Below are positions 11,932 through 23,900 of a DNA stretch of 64,000 nt, piece by piece (the first letter of the stretch is position 1; every line of letters starts with the position of its first letter). The position numbers were made by a program, and so were the translations under genes. A model generated the notes under the pieces. The model saw only the letters and a program-made list of their open reading frames with translations, was not told the origin of the DNA and made no database searches. This DNA is from Polytrichum commune (taxonomy: Eukaryota > Streptophyta > Polytrichopsida > Polytrichales > Polytrichaceae), in NCBI GenBank assembly GCA_950295325.1, contig OX485803.1:29326001-29390000 (forward strand), written 5' to 3'.

Positions 11932-12603
11932 ATGGATTCAATCAATCTCGCTCCACATGAAAATGTAGGGTGTGCATTTCAATGCAATATTTGTCACAAT
12001 CTCCCTACAAGTCCAATCTCCACAACATGTGGACATTTGTTTTGTCAGTCGTGCATTTATTCATGGTCACAATCCATTGGACACATTGTTTTTCCATGTC
12101 CCAAGTGTGGGGCCCCATCTGTATATGATTACATGGTACCTCTGTACGGGCGTGGAGTTGATCCTCCCACGACTCCTCTTCCAAAGGCTGTCAAAACTAA
12201 TATTGTGGAGAACATGATTCCTTCTCCTTCTTTTGTACCTCGAGGAATTTGGAGGGATCCTATCCTAGAGGCCATTGCTAGTGTTCGTAGTGAAAAAGGA
12301 GATTGTGCCAATCTTTGTCGCGCTAAGGTTTTAGCTGAACATCCTGAACTTAGATGGAAGGTTATTGAAGGTGTTTTTTCAAGTATAAAACAACAACAAC
12401 AAAAAAACTTGCAACTTGCTAGTTGTCAATTGCACACCGACCACTTCTTGTTGGTTTGCATTTTGGAAAGTTGTATCATCTTTGAAGAAATGCGAGGTGT
12501 TCCTTATCAAAGTAGAAACAATGTTGCTATGGTACTTGAAGCTTTAGAAGACATGGAGCTCGAACTTGTTGATTTGCATTTTGGAAAGTTGCATCATGTT
12601 TGA
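11932..12603 (+). CDS. RING-HC (RMA/RNF5-like) E3 ubiquitin ligase, intronless, tail altered by a duplication
   Basis: The predicted 223-residue protein has an N-terminal C3HC4 RING finger with zinc ligands C18, C21, C33, H35, C38, C41, C56 and C59, followed by VPLYGRG at about 75-81. That combination resembles the RMA/RNF5 membrane-associated ubiquitin ligases, which attach ubiquitin to ER proteins. No C-terminal membrane helix, the family's usual anchor, is visible. The start at 11932 is chosen because a TATA box lies about 70 bp upstream. The tail (residues ~95-220) is not recognised. A 118-bp tandem duplication (12447-12682) shifts the frame, so the protein now ends HFGKLHHV at 12603, while the original C-terminus continues in another frame to a stop at 12800-12802. 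The gene has no introns and sits between long direct repeats, so it may be a captured or retroposed copy. Whether it is functional is unknown. Confidence 0.7.
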   Translation: MDSINLAPHENVGCAFQCNICHNLPTSPISTTCGHLFCQSCIYSWSQSIGHIVFPCPKCGAPSVYDYMVPLYGRGVDPPTTPLPKAVKTNIVENMIPSPSFVPRGIWRDPILEAIASVRSEKGDCANLCRAKVLAEHPELRWKVIEGVFSSIKQQQQKNLQLASCQLHTDHFLLVCILESCIIFEEMRGVPYQSRNNVAMVLEALEDMELELVDLHFGKLHHV

Positions 12604-12682
12604 AGAAATGCGAGGTGTTCCTTATCGAAGTAGAAACAATGTTGCTATGGTACTTGAAGCTTTAGAAGACATGGAGCTTGAA
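12447..12682 (+). repeat. 118-bp tandem duplication inside the RING gene
   Basis: Copy 1 is 12447-12564 and copy 2 is 12565-12682; they differ at only about five positions. The unit is not a multiple of three, so the second copy is read in another frame, where EEMRGVPYRSRNN is followed by about 40 further codons that are probably the ancestral C-terminus. Confidence 0.92.
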
Positions 12683-12799
12683 CAACGGGAGTCATCGCAA
12701 AAAAAAAACAATGAGTATTTTGCTACTATACATGAAGAACAAGAACATTCAATTGAGCGATATGCACAAGTTTCGAGACATGCTACTTGTACACAAACC

Positions 12800-13287
12800 T
12801 AGGGGATCCACTCTTCATATCATGCACAAGCTAATGTGAATGTAAAAAGGGGCATTATTTAAGGCTTTAGCGTACATAGTATACACATAGGGGAGTAATT
12901 ATATTCTCTATTGTGTACAACTAAAAAGGCCATTGCGAATTGCAAAGTAGAGGTAGATGTACAAAAGAGGATCATAAAGTTGAGGGGATAAACTCATAAC
13001 ATACATTTGTTATAGGGTTTGATCATTATGAGTTACATCCTATGGATGAAACAATATTCACTAACTTTCTTAATGGAAAGTGAAAGTGGATTGTATACAT
13101 AAAGAAACTTGTTTTTTTTCATGAGATATATTTTGTGTATGTAGTGGAGGCATTCATCACACTAGATTGAAAAAAAAATCACAAACACATGAGGTTATTT
13201 CATAGTAAACCATTAGTATGTGTAACTTTGTTTTTCTCTAAACAAATCTTGTACCTTTGAGGGGTTTATAGTCGCCCACATATGTCA
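12800..13287 (+). repeat. Right LTR-like direct repeat flanking the RING gene
   Basis: About 488 bp, same orientation and landmark order as 11129-11629. No clear polypurine tract precedes it and the 5 bases flanking the pair do not match, so LTR status is not proven. About 100 bp at 53457-53560 resembles the beginning of this repeat. Confidence 0.68.
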
Positions 13288-13560
13288 TTTGGAGTTCCAA
13301 TGAAGAATGAACTTAAATTGCTTTGATGCTTTATTGCCTAGGGGTGCATTCCAACAAACTTTAACTCTTCGTACTACCCTCAATGTTGAGGGCATTTGAG
13401 CCCACCATCAACAACATATGTTTTGATTGGCTAGTTGGGTGTAGAAGACAATTTCATGATGAAGGTGCAAGATACAAAATCTCTTCATGTCAACACAATT
13501 TAAGAAGATTCAATGTCATAAAGTTGAAGTCTTCGAGTTCAACTTGGGGCATATAGCAAA

Positions 13561-13608
<48 letters not shown>

Positions 13609-14907
13609 CAAAATGATAAGATGGTCATGCACCTTGTATCAATAGACAAAAACATATACAAATTAAAATACATACATGTGAAATTTTGAATTTCCAAATT
13701 TAGAGTTTATATGCCTCTTCTAGAGATGGTCAAAGTTCGTTGACCGGATGATGGTTGTCTCTTGTATGGAACTTAACAACCATGTTTGGAGCATATTTAC
13801 TTTGGGATATTGCCCACATCATTAACCATAGTCTAGAATATTGTTTAGGGTTTAGGATGACCCTTCGGATCTCTTGGGAAATAAAGGGTTAAAAAGAAAT
13901 CAATGTCACAAATACAAGCATCGTGTTCAAAGACACAGACAGAGAGCTAGATTGCACATGAACTATCTTCAAGAAATGATGTACATTTTTGTACTGGCTC
14001 CTCATCCAACTATTATGGACAAAAAACAACGATATTGGATATATTAATATCTTATTGAAAATACACTTCTTCAAATTGTATGGAAGTATTCAAGCAATCA
14101 TCACTTGTCAGTTTGTTCCCTTATAATGTCCATGTTATGTTTCAAATTGCATTTTGTGATATATCTTTGATTTGAAGTCCATTGCTTAGATCTTTAAGAA
14201 AGATTAATGTCTCTAATTTTGTTACATCAAAGATTAAATCGCACAACATTATTTTTAGTTTATCATGTTGAAAGCGACCACATAAGGTTAACCCATTTAT
14301 TCTTTACTATATGCAGCTAGTATGATACTATAAGATCTACCATGAAACACCATTTGGAGGCTAAGAGGAATGGAAATATGGCATATTGAACACCCCTTAT
14401 GTACCATGTACATGGTTGAATCTGCAACTCACACTGCATAATTTGGGAATTATATGGGTGCCATGTTCTTACTAATCCTTAGAGTTTCGATGAACTCTTA
14501 GTGAAGATTGAAGTAACGTCATGTATAGGATTATTCAAGAAGAAAGAGAACCCTTGCTTTGATCATGAATAATTCCATACAAGCTCTGAAATCGTGAGAA
14601 ATATGGCTAAATCCTCAATTTAGATTCGCTAATCGTCTCATACTAATGGCACTATTAATCATCCTATGGCAAGTGGCCGGCAAGAACAAGTGTATGTTTT
14701 AGGCCCACTTGCCTTGCTAAGAAGCTCCATGGAATTCCAATCACTAGGGTTCGAGTTCAAGAAACTTGGGGGTCCGAAACACGTCCAAGTTTTGGATCCC
14801 CAAGTGTGGACTCAACCTTGAAATTTGGTTTCTCAAAATGGGCAAAGTATTTCCTTGAGTCGGGATCACAAAGACTTTGTGAGAAAGCGATGCCACATTA
14901 GTGCCAC
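13288..14907. other. Intergenic, with an (AT)n microsatellite
   Basis: No gene is seen. A long pure AT dinucleotide run occupies about 13563-13609. Confidence 0.6.
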
Positions 14908-14917
14908 GTCATTTATA

Positions 14918-15435
14918 CAGCGACGCTATCTTGTGAGCAGTGAGCAGAAAAATTGATTTAAAAAAAAAAAAATCAGAATATTTGACTTAATTCTTACACC
15001 GAGTAGGACTCTTCGTATAGTTTCTTTACAAATATGACTAAAAGTAGATGGTACGTTTAACTGTGGATGGTGCCTATAACCGTGGAGTGGAAGAAATTGA
15101 AAACTTTTGAAAAAACCATCCATAAAAAGAAACGGAAGAAAACGAAAAAAAAAAATTAGAAAAAAAACTTCCAAAATAATAGGGAACATAAAATAAGGGA
15201 TAAGAATGTAAATTAAAATTTTAAGTATTTATCCACGAAAAATCAAAAAAAGGAAATAGGACCTTGATTAATTTTTGTTAAATAATATGCAGATTTTATA
15301 GAATGAAACCATAAATTCTCCACGGTCATAGGGTCTATATCATACATTTCATTGAAAAATTTGAAGAATAAAAATTCAAATTTTCTGCTCGCGGCTCACT
15401 GCTCACCGCTCACCGCTCACAAGATAGCATTCTTG
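14918..15435. mobile_element. Mutator-like MITE
   Basis: The 518-bp non-coding element has inverted ends that share GCTATCTTGTGAGC, starting a few bases in from each end. It is flanked by the identical 10-mer gtcatttata at 14908-14917 and 15436-15445. A 9-11 bp target duplication fits Mutator-like elements. The right end carries extra copies of the hexamer GTGAGC, so the two terminal repeats differ in length. The last six to seven bases at the extreme ends match poorly. Confidence 0.68.
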
Positions 15436-15445
15436 GTCATTTATA

Positions 15446-16140
15446 TATGTACTCTAGACTTTGATCCATGTGCAAAACTCCTTGGATCCAGCCTTTTCCT
15501 ATAGACCAATAAGATTGCTCAATTTCAGAGTTTCTTTGGTATGGGACCCCAATGCACACCACCCTAGCTAAAGATAAAGGTGATAAAGGTAATTTCTTAA
15601 AAGGGTTGGAGCGACCACCTAATGTTTGTAGTTGCATCTTGTCTTTTGTGTGTTAGTGAGAAACTCTCCGATTCCAATAATTACTCCAAATATGGGCATG
15701 TTACATATAGGCTCACCGACCTTGCAACTCCTCACAACTCCCACAAAATTCCCGAGCTCAAATCACATGTTCCAAAGAAAAATCAATGGAACTCATGACT
15801 AAAGTCCAGTAAAACCAAGAGTAGGTGAAAAACATCTTTGACCCTATGTTTATTTATAGGATCATGTAATCTTCATGTAGGGTGATAGAATATAAATACA
15901 TTAGAACTTTGGGAAAAGGGACGAAACTCCCTACCAAACCATGAGTTTTTGAGAGACTTTAAGAATCACTCTCATGTGGACCCCTTGTTTCATGTAGCTT
16001 GAAGCTAAGTGTTCATGACCAATCGCTCATCAAAGAGTATAAGGCTTATCATAACTTGTCACACTTTTTGCATTTAAGGAGACACAACATCATATGTAAT
16101 TCCCACATTTTGTCCATGACCTGATTAATTATGACTAATA
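15446..16140. other. Intergenic, nothing recognised
   Basis: No coding, RNA or transposon signal found. Confidence 0.5.
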
Positions 16141-16154
16141 ACCAACTTGAGTAG

Positions 16155-16480
16155 ATGTAAGGTATGTGGGTGTTATTTGGTTCATCTTTCACGTTCTCCA
16201 ACTCTACCAACTAGATTTACACAACCTAGCTCGTTCCGCATTAGCAAATCTACGATGAAACATCTGCAAAAACCGGGGTGAAAAATTGGACCTCCCTTGA
16301 TTTGGTTATGATTATCAGAAGTGCATGTTTGTTGATTTCTCAATTGAATACATAGGTCCTCTCAATCGTGTGCACTATTTGAGTGTAGAGTAGATATCAA
16401 TAATTACGTAATCCAATGCCTTTTTAAAACGTGTGTGTTTATGATGTTTGCTCTTTGATGCTCACCGGACCACATACCAA
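16155..16480. repeat. Dispersed repeat, copy 1
   Basis: About 325 bp matching 50655-50975 in the same orientation; both contain GTATGTGGGTGTTATTT, then tagatttacacaac, then GAAACATCTGCA, then GTGCATGTTTGTTGATTTCT, then gatgtttgctctttga or -taa. A partial third copy lies near 63640-63760. There is no coding capacity. Confidence 0.75.
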
Positions 16481-16747
16481 TCCACTCTCATCTCGTCGTC
16501 GTTGATCTAATCCGTTGTTACAACTAATGGTGGCAAGTTAAGTTGCATGTGGAGTTAAGAAGCACTTGGCAAGAATAATAAAGTGAGGAAGAAGGGCAAA
16601 GAAGCGTGCATCATCCAAGAGTGAGGCTCCTCGACATGCATGCGTGGGCATGGGGCCCTGCCCCAGCCATGGCGCCATTCAAGTGAGCGAGAGAAAGAGG
16701 CTGACTGATGACTCGGGGACTACTTACTCACGCGGGGGGGGAAGGGG

Positions 16748-16838
16748 TTTAGGGTTTCCTCCGAGGAGGCAGCACCATCGCCCGCCCGCCCGCGACGACC
16801 GACCGAGCGCGCTCTCTCTCTCTCTTTCTCTCTCGCTC
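16748..16838 (+). promoter_or_regulatory. TAF4 leader: telo-box and pyrimidine patch
   Basis: TTTAGGGTTT (16748-16757) is the reverse form of the plant telo-box and lies about 130 bp before the ATG; a CT-rich tract at 16811-16838 is a typical plant core-promoter or leader pyrimidine patch. These are motif matches only; no transcription start is known. RH50 has a similar AGGGTTAGGTAGGGTTT stretch at 34927-34943, just before its ATG. Confidence 0.45.
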
Positions 16839-16886
16839 GCCATTGCAGCTGCTGCTGACGTTCGTTCCCGTCCGTCCGTTGTTGCC

Positions 16887-18547
16887 ATGGCAGCGCCCAT
16901 GGACACACTCAGCAAGCTCCTCGACGAGGATGAGGTGAACACGCGCACACACATACTTACTTCATTATTCCTCCTCCTCCTCCTCCTCCTCCTCCTCCTC
17001 CTCCTCCTTCCCCTCTTCTATATGCTTTCGTTTTGCCATTCCACTCTTTGCACGGATCAATCCAATCGATCGTCCCTCGCTTCTCTCCCTGAAATTGGAC
17101 CGACTGTTCGTGCCCGGGTGTTGAAATTGCGGTGCTTGAAATCGGCGCTTACGCGGGGGTTCGGAGAGTGTCGCGGCAGTTAATTTTAACGGAGTTCTAA
17201 GAGCAGCTGTGGAAGGATTTCCGTGGAGCTTGTCTGTACCGTCATCGGATTGGTTCGATTTGCAATTAAATCTCGCACAGTGCTTAGGGTTTAGACGGGG
17301 TGTTTTCCAATTGGAGACTTTATCACTTTGCCCTCGTCCTTGAGAGTGGAGATAATCACATCATTTCAATAATCTGGACCAGAGTTACATGTGTCGAATT
17401 CTGCCTCAAGGAGCAAGTGTTTGGAATAAGGTGGAGTGGAAAGAGAAGTGAAGCTAGTCAGTCTCTAAGGATGGGGTATTGATGATATTGTCACAGGATG
17501 AAAAATCTCGTAGTGTATAGGGTTTTAGACGGGGTCTTGTACAATTGGGGACATCATCACTTTGCCCTTGTGCGTGAGGGGTGGCGATCACATTACTGTA
17601 ATAATCCTGACCGAAGTCACATGTTTCGAATTCTGCCTCAAGGTTGAATATGTGTGGAATAAGGTGGAGTGGAAAGGGAAGGGAAGGGAAGGGAAGGGAA
17701 GGGAAGGGAAGGGAGGCTTAGTCGATCTCTAAGTGAGGCTGGGGTGTGATGATGATTTTGTCACAGGATGAGAATGGCCCTCCGGTGTCGGGAGCTGCAG
17801 TAGATGCATATACTGAGAGGTTGAAGGGGGTTCTGGGTGATGGAGGAGCTGGCGCCGCCGCCGCCGCCGCCGCTTATGGTGTACGTGCGGGCAATGGGAG
17901 CCTGAAGCCTATACCATCTCCATCTCCTACTCAGGCTCCTACAAATTCTTCTGTTCCGCCTGCCACAGGTCTGTCTTTCCTCGGATCAATCCTGCATTCT
18001 CTGAATTCCACCCCCATGACTTTATTCATCAGAGTTGTCCTTTTATACAATCGGACTTTTTGTTGGGAGTTGGTCCCCCATGATTTTCCGTTGGTTGCTT
18101 TTCACACAAAATCAACAATTTCTTCCACTTGTAGTGCGTGCTCGGAGGTAGTGATTGAATTTGAATCAAGAGCAATCTATTACGGTTCATTGAGGGCCCA
18201 ATTTATTCCTAGTGCCTCTTTGCATGCCAAGATAAGTTTGTTTTTTGTTCAAACCTCCACATGACCTCCAAGGATGCACCGAAAAAATTACCGAACATGT
18301 AAGGTGTAGTATTCAAAACAATTAACTCCCGATGAGAAGTTATATTGAGTGAGACGGTAACTCTGTTGTGTAGAATTGTTGCAAGAGGCTTTGTAGATGA
18401 TGGTGTAATTGGGCAGGGTCAGGAAATGCTACGCCAGCAGCAGTTCCAGTGGCTCCATTGCAAATTACTCAGGCACAATGGGCCAAGCTTACTCCACAAC
18501 AACAGCATGCATATGTTCAACGCATGTCCATGCAAAGACAACAGTAT

Positions 18548-18588
<41 letters not shown>

Positions 18589-20870
18589 ACAACAACAACA
18601 ACAACGGCTTCAAGTACAGCCACAACAGCAGGCAGCTGCTGCTCAAGCACCAAGAAGACCCACTAACATCAATCAAGGCATCTCCTTTGGGGCTCTAATG
18701 CCCCTGCTCCAACCCCACCTTCCTCAAGAGCAAGCTTCAGATCTTAGTGCACTGTATCAGAGATTTAAGGTGAAATTCAATTCCTTGCACCTTACGACAA
18801 TGGCATATATCTGACAAGAGGCATTTTCATACAAATGTGCTTTGACTTGAATTGCATACCAGATTGATCACCTGAAGTAACAGGTTGGATAACATTCTAT
18901 TATGGGGCACTGGCACTGCATAGAAGCTAATGAATTGTATTGCACTAAGGAGCATTAAATGGGAAGTGCACTTCCATTCACTCTGGTATCTTGAAGTGGA
19001 GGAGTTAACACACTTTAAAGAACACATAAATCCATTCTGTTTGTACTTTATATGATAATGGTGTAGTCTCGTGCTAATAAATCTTGAACTTCTATCTCTG
19101 CAGCAAAACGAGATCACAAGAGAAGATTTTGTGCGTGGTGCCAGAGTTATTGTCGGAGATCAAGTTTTGGTGCAGACTATCCGCCAAATGCACATGAAGG
19201 CAGGTTCCTCATCTATTCTATAAGGAAGCATTCCTCTTAGTTTTAAAAGACACAGTACCAGAGCTAAGCAGCCACAAGAAACTCTACCATCTAGAAACTT
19301 GCAATTCATATCCTTGTGAAAAGAACTAGACAAACAAGAATCCTGAATCTCTCATCATCCTAGAGATTAAGAGATTCCCCTGAAGCTGAGAACTTGAATA
19401 GAGTAAGTCTCTGACTCAGGTTGTCAAATCTCACTGGCGCCTGTCATTTGGGAAGCACATAATCCTCCCTCTGTCTGCTCCTGAAATTCTATTCTTTTGT
19501 ATGATGTATCCATGGATTTTCTTCCTGATTAAGTGATAGGTTTAGTGTGAGAGGATTTGCAAGAAAGGCTTTCCACCCCAACCATAGAGTAGGAAGTCAC
19601 AAAGTTAATTTTCCTCTCACCCCTGAGCCTCTGTTCATATGGAGGATTATACTTAGTCTCTTGAGAATCTAGAACACCAATCACTTGGTTGTTCGTCTAC
19701 TGTAATGCTGAAGTTCCTCATTCAGAATTCTGCATTCCAAATGAGCTATGAAGAGTCTTGAAATTCCAGACACTCCACTAAGCTTTTGGTGTTTGAGATC
19801 TCTAGACTCTTCCAAATTCCAGACTCTTCAAATACCAGACTCTTTAAATTCCAGACTCCTCAAATTCCAGACTCTTCAAATTCCAATACTGCCACTAAGC
19901 TCAACACCAAGTTGCATTCTTTTTGATTAGAGAACTACCTTGATCGATTATCAGGCTATGTAGACATAGCCTCTTTGAAGACTTGTTCATTGATTGGGTT
20001 GAAGTCAAATCACATACTCCAAGATCCTCCTTGCAAAATATAAACTTTAGATATGGTAGAATTTTAGTGAAGATATCTGCAGCAATACATCTCACAATAT
20101 CTGCAGCAGATTCAAAAGGCTATGTTCTGCAATACCTGAATGTCAATATTGCAAGCAGCAAGTAGGCTGGTTAAATTTTCTGATATAGAATATTGTGGTT
20201 ATGGGAATGAGTTACTTCAGATAGTCAACTGCTGGTTAACATTTTCATATATATATATGTATGTATGTATAGTCACAATTAACATCAATCTGGAAGTTTA
20301 TCCAAATGCCATTTACCAGAGAAGTATCACTGAATCTCACAAGAATCAAAGTCTGATCCGGAACATGTATTATGAATGTTTAATCAAGACAGATTTATTT
20401 TTCAAGAGTCACCTAAGTACTTCTACATAGATCAATCAAGTATTGATTTCAACCTTGGTCTGAGGCGTGACTAATAATAACATGGTTGGAAATGGTGTGG
20501 ACATTGTGCAGCAACAGCACCAAGGTGGCTCACAAGCAACAAATAGTCAGCAGCAGGCAGGTTCACAACAATCAGGTGGTTCCACTCAACCGACATGTTC
20601 ACAGCAATCAGGGAGTTCCAGTCAACCAGCTACCCCTTCTGGCCCAAGCACGCAAATGTCGCCTTCCAAACCAGTCCCTGACCCTGCTGCATCTTCAAAA
20701 AGCACACAAGCAACCTCTGAACAACCCTCAGTACCTACCCCTGTTGTACAAGCTCAATCCTTGCAACAACAGCAACATCAGCAACATCAGCAGCAACATC
20801 AGCAGCAGCAGCAACAACAGCAACAACAGCAACAACAGCAACTACAGCAACTACAGCAACCACAGCAACC

Positions 20871-20901
<31 letters not shown>

Positions 20902-23900
20902 TCACAGCAACAGCAACAGCAACAGCAACCACAGCAACAGCAACAGCAACCACAGCAACCACAGCAACCACAGCAACTGCAACAGCTAGAACACCATCAA
21001 CAGGTACTGAATATCCTTATTCACTATTTTCATCTCTTGTAGAAGGTAAGTTGCCATTAAGTACATATTTTCTTGTTGTATAGGCAAGGACAAGGTATTG
21101 GATGTTAGTGTCTGTTTCAAACAGTGAGGTAACAGTTTCTTTTAAAAAAGTTGCCATACAGGATTCACTAACACTCTTAACCAATGTATACATGCCAGAT
21201 GCTACTCAGAAATCTAGGCCTTGGTTTGAATAAATTGTGTATGAAATTGACCCAGACGTAGGATATATAGGGGAACAGGTCACTGGTTAATCATCACATC
21301 TTGCAAAGATCACAACTGTATACTGTTCTAGTACGATAATATGTAAATTTCCTCCTTTAGGCATGGGGGTTGGTGCTGGTCACAGTTTGGTTAGATTTCT
21401 CCGGGTCTTGAACCTTTGAATTGAAGTCTATAAATTCAGCTCAAGAACAACAGCAGTAAATTAATGGAGGATCTTTGCAACCAGGGTTGTTTCAATCTAG
21501 CCTATCATAACTCCCCTACTGTTGCCTAATGTATGTTCTCTCCTGGCAGACATTCTTGTTGAAGATGGCCTCTGGTTGAATGACTTGCCTCCTTTTGACT
21601 ATTGCTGCTTACATTGCTTATTTCTAACTGGTGACTGATTCTGTAACTCTACAGTAACTCTGCAATAATTATCTTCAATGCTTCTTTGCCTGGCTACTTC
21701 CATCTGTAAGTATTGTTTTACATGATACTTACAAGGAAATTTCTTTTTTGGCAGATTCCGCAGAGTCTCAAAACAGCAGAGCATACTCAACAAGTGGGTG
21801 ATGCAACTAGCCAAGCAGTTGCTCAACAGGTTGCCTCACCTATCTTACAGCAAGTGAAGCATGAGGTTGATAAAGCATTGGGACCAGCAGTGCAAGCAGC
21901 CAGGCCCCTTCAAATGCCAGCAATGACCCCTTTCCCTAATTTTCCAGCTCGACCCCCAACACTACCAACACCTCACACTGTGGGTGGTCAAGTGAATCCA
22001 GGGCTGCCTTCACAGGTGGAGGCTTTTGACAACATGTTATGTATGGGATTGCTCTATAGATTTATATTCTACATATTGGAATATATTTAGATGAGCTGCA
22101 GTGTTGAAACTTGCCTTCAACTTAATGATTGAGCCTGACTTGCTCAAACTGATGCTTGAAAGTCACATGCAAATTTCTATCAGAAATGCTGAAATTATAT
22201 TTCAGTAGCTTAGCTGATGTCTCCATGAAGTGTTACTGTTACTAGTTGCCACCTTATGTGTCAGATTTTACAGGTCCCAAGGGTAGCAACATCAGCGCAG
22301 TTTGCTGGCCAACAACAAATTGTACAGGCTGCTCAGCAGAAACCTCTCACTAAGTATGCAAAACAGAAGCTTCGGAAAGAACAGAAGAAGCAAGAGGAAG
22401 AAGAGAGGATTCGGAAGCTTCAAGAGGATGACAGATTGAGAAGGCAACAACAGCTAAGTGGGAACCCAGTTGTGAGTGGTCATCCTCCAGCTTCTCAATC
22501 TGCACAGCCAATTTCAATGCCATCTTTGTCAGGACCTCAGCCACATCCAAAGCTATTAGAAGCTAAGCAACAAGGGGGACAGGTTATTCCTGCAGTCAAA
22601 CAGGAGCCTCAACTTGATCAGAATGCAGGTGGTGCCCAGAGGGTTGCTGTGCAGACTAATGCACAAGGGCAAGATGGTCAGTCTGGACAGGTAGTTGACT
22701 TTCGTCTGCACATGGCTAGTTCTATCTGTTTATGTGGTATCTGTCGTTTTTTTTTTATACCGTCACATACTACTCGCCTTATTCTGCTCTTTCTTCTCTG
22801 CTTCTGTGTGTTTCTTTCATATGTAATGAAGCGAGGGTCTCAGTTCCTGCACTCACAAAGTAGTCTATATCAGGTGGGCAACAAAAATCCTGGGCAATCG
22901 CAACTGATTGATACTGGCTCTCAGGCAATTGCTACTGCTCCTATAGATCCTAGTATTCAGAGCTTGTCTGGAGAGCAGAGCCATCTGGGCCCCTCCCAAG
23001 CAGGCAGTGCACTTCCACGCTACCCCAATGTGGCTAATCCTCCTTATCCAGTAGCATCGGTGACCCCTGCCTCTCAGGGGGCTGGTGCAGTTAGACAGGT
23101 ACACTCATTCTTGTAAGTCAGAGATATTTTGTACAAAAGAATGTAACCATGGCACCCATCTTACAAGTAGGAGTGTGGTTCTGGACCGTTTTATATGGGG
23201 GAGGCAGTTTATGGGTTAGATAGCCATCGAGAGGAGAATGGATGACTCACCGCTTCCATGGCTTATCATCCACTCTCCTGTTGATGGTTCTCGGACATAA
23301 CCGATGAACTCATGGACAGAATCTTGAAATTATGGATGATTTCGCATCTATGTGGATAAAATAGTGTCACGAGTTCTCTCAACCCTTATGCTCTTGGATG
23401 AGCAAGTGGTTGTGAACATTATGGCAGATATTTCTGGGGTATTCAACCCTAGAAACATTTGTGAAGGTTGAAAATTAACCTTAAACACGGAAGAATGATG
23501 TAGGACTAAGCTAATTATCGTTTTGCATACATAGTTCATTTTTTCTTAGTTGGAATGTGTGGAGTTCAAGGCCTAATTCAGTTGGGGGAGTTGCTTTCAG
23601 ATCATTTCTCTTAAGTGGATACATGTGTTTCTGATGGCTTTTGTTGTATCTCTTTTGAACTCTGCTCTATGTATTTCAGTTGTAAAAGGAAGCGCAATGA
23701 AGATGTTTTGTCTTTAATGCTACTACCTTACAAAGATGAACTGCCTGGCAGCATTGTGTAATAGTAAACATCGCAATAATTTGTACTCAACAATTTCAAG
23801 TATTGACTCATTGCGTCTCTTCATTGTATATTTTATATGTGAGAAGGGATTAGGATAGCCTGGACAGATGAGAGACAATCTGCAGTATTTGAGGAATTCT

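Noticed and set aside
12800-13287. Firm call of an LTR retrotransposon around the RING gene
   Set aside because: No polypurine tract, no matching 5-bp target duplication and only a weak primer site; reported as LTR-like repeats only.
18409-18676. Overlapping open frames across the polyQ exons of TAF4 (also 20735-20989)
   Set aside because: They are shadow frames of CAG/CAA repeats (poly-Ser, poly-Thr, poly-Val); only the Gln frame fits the exon phases.
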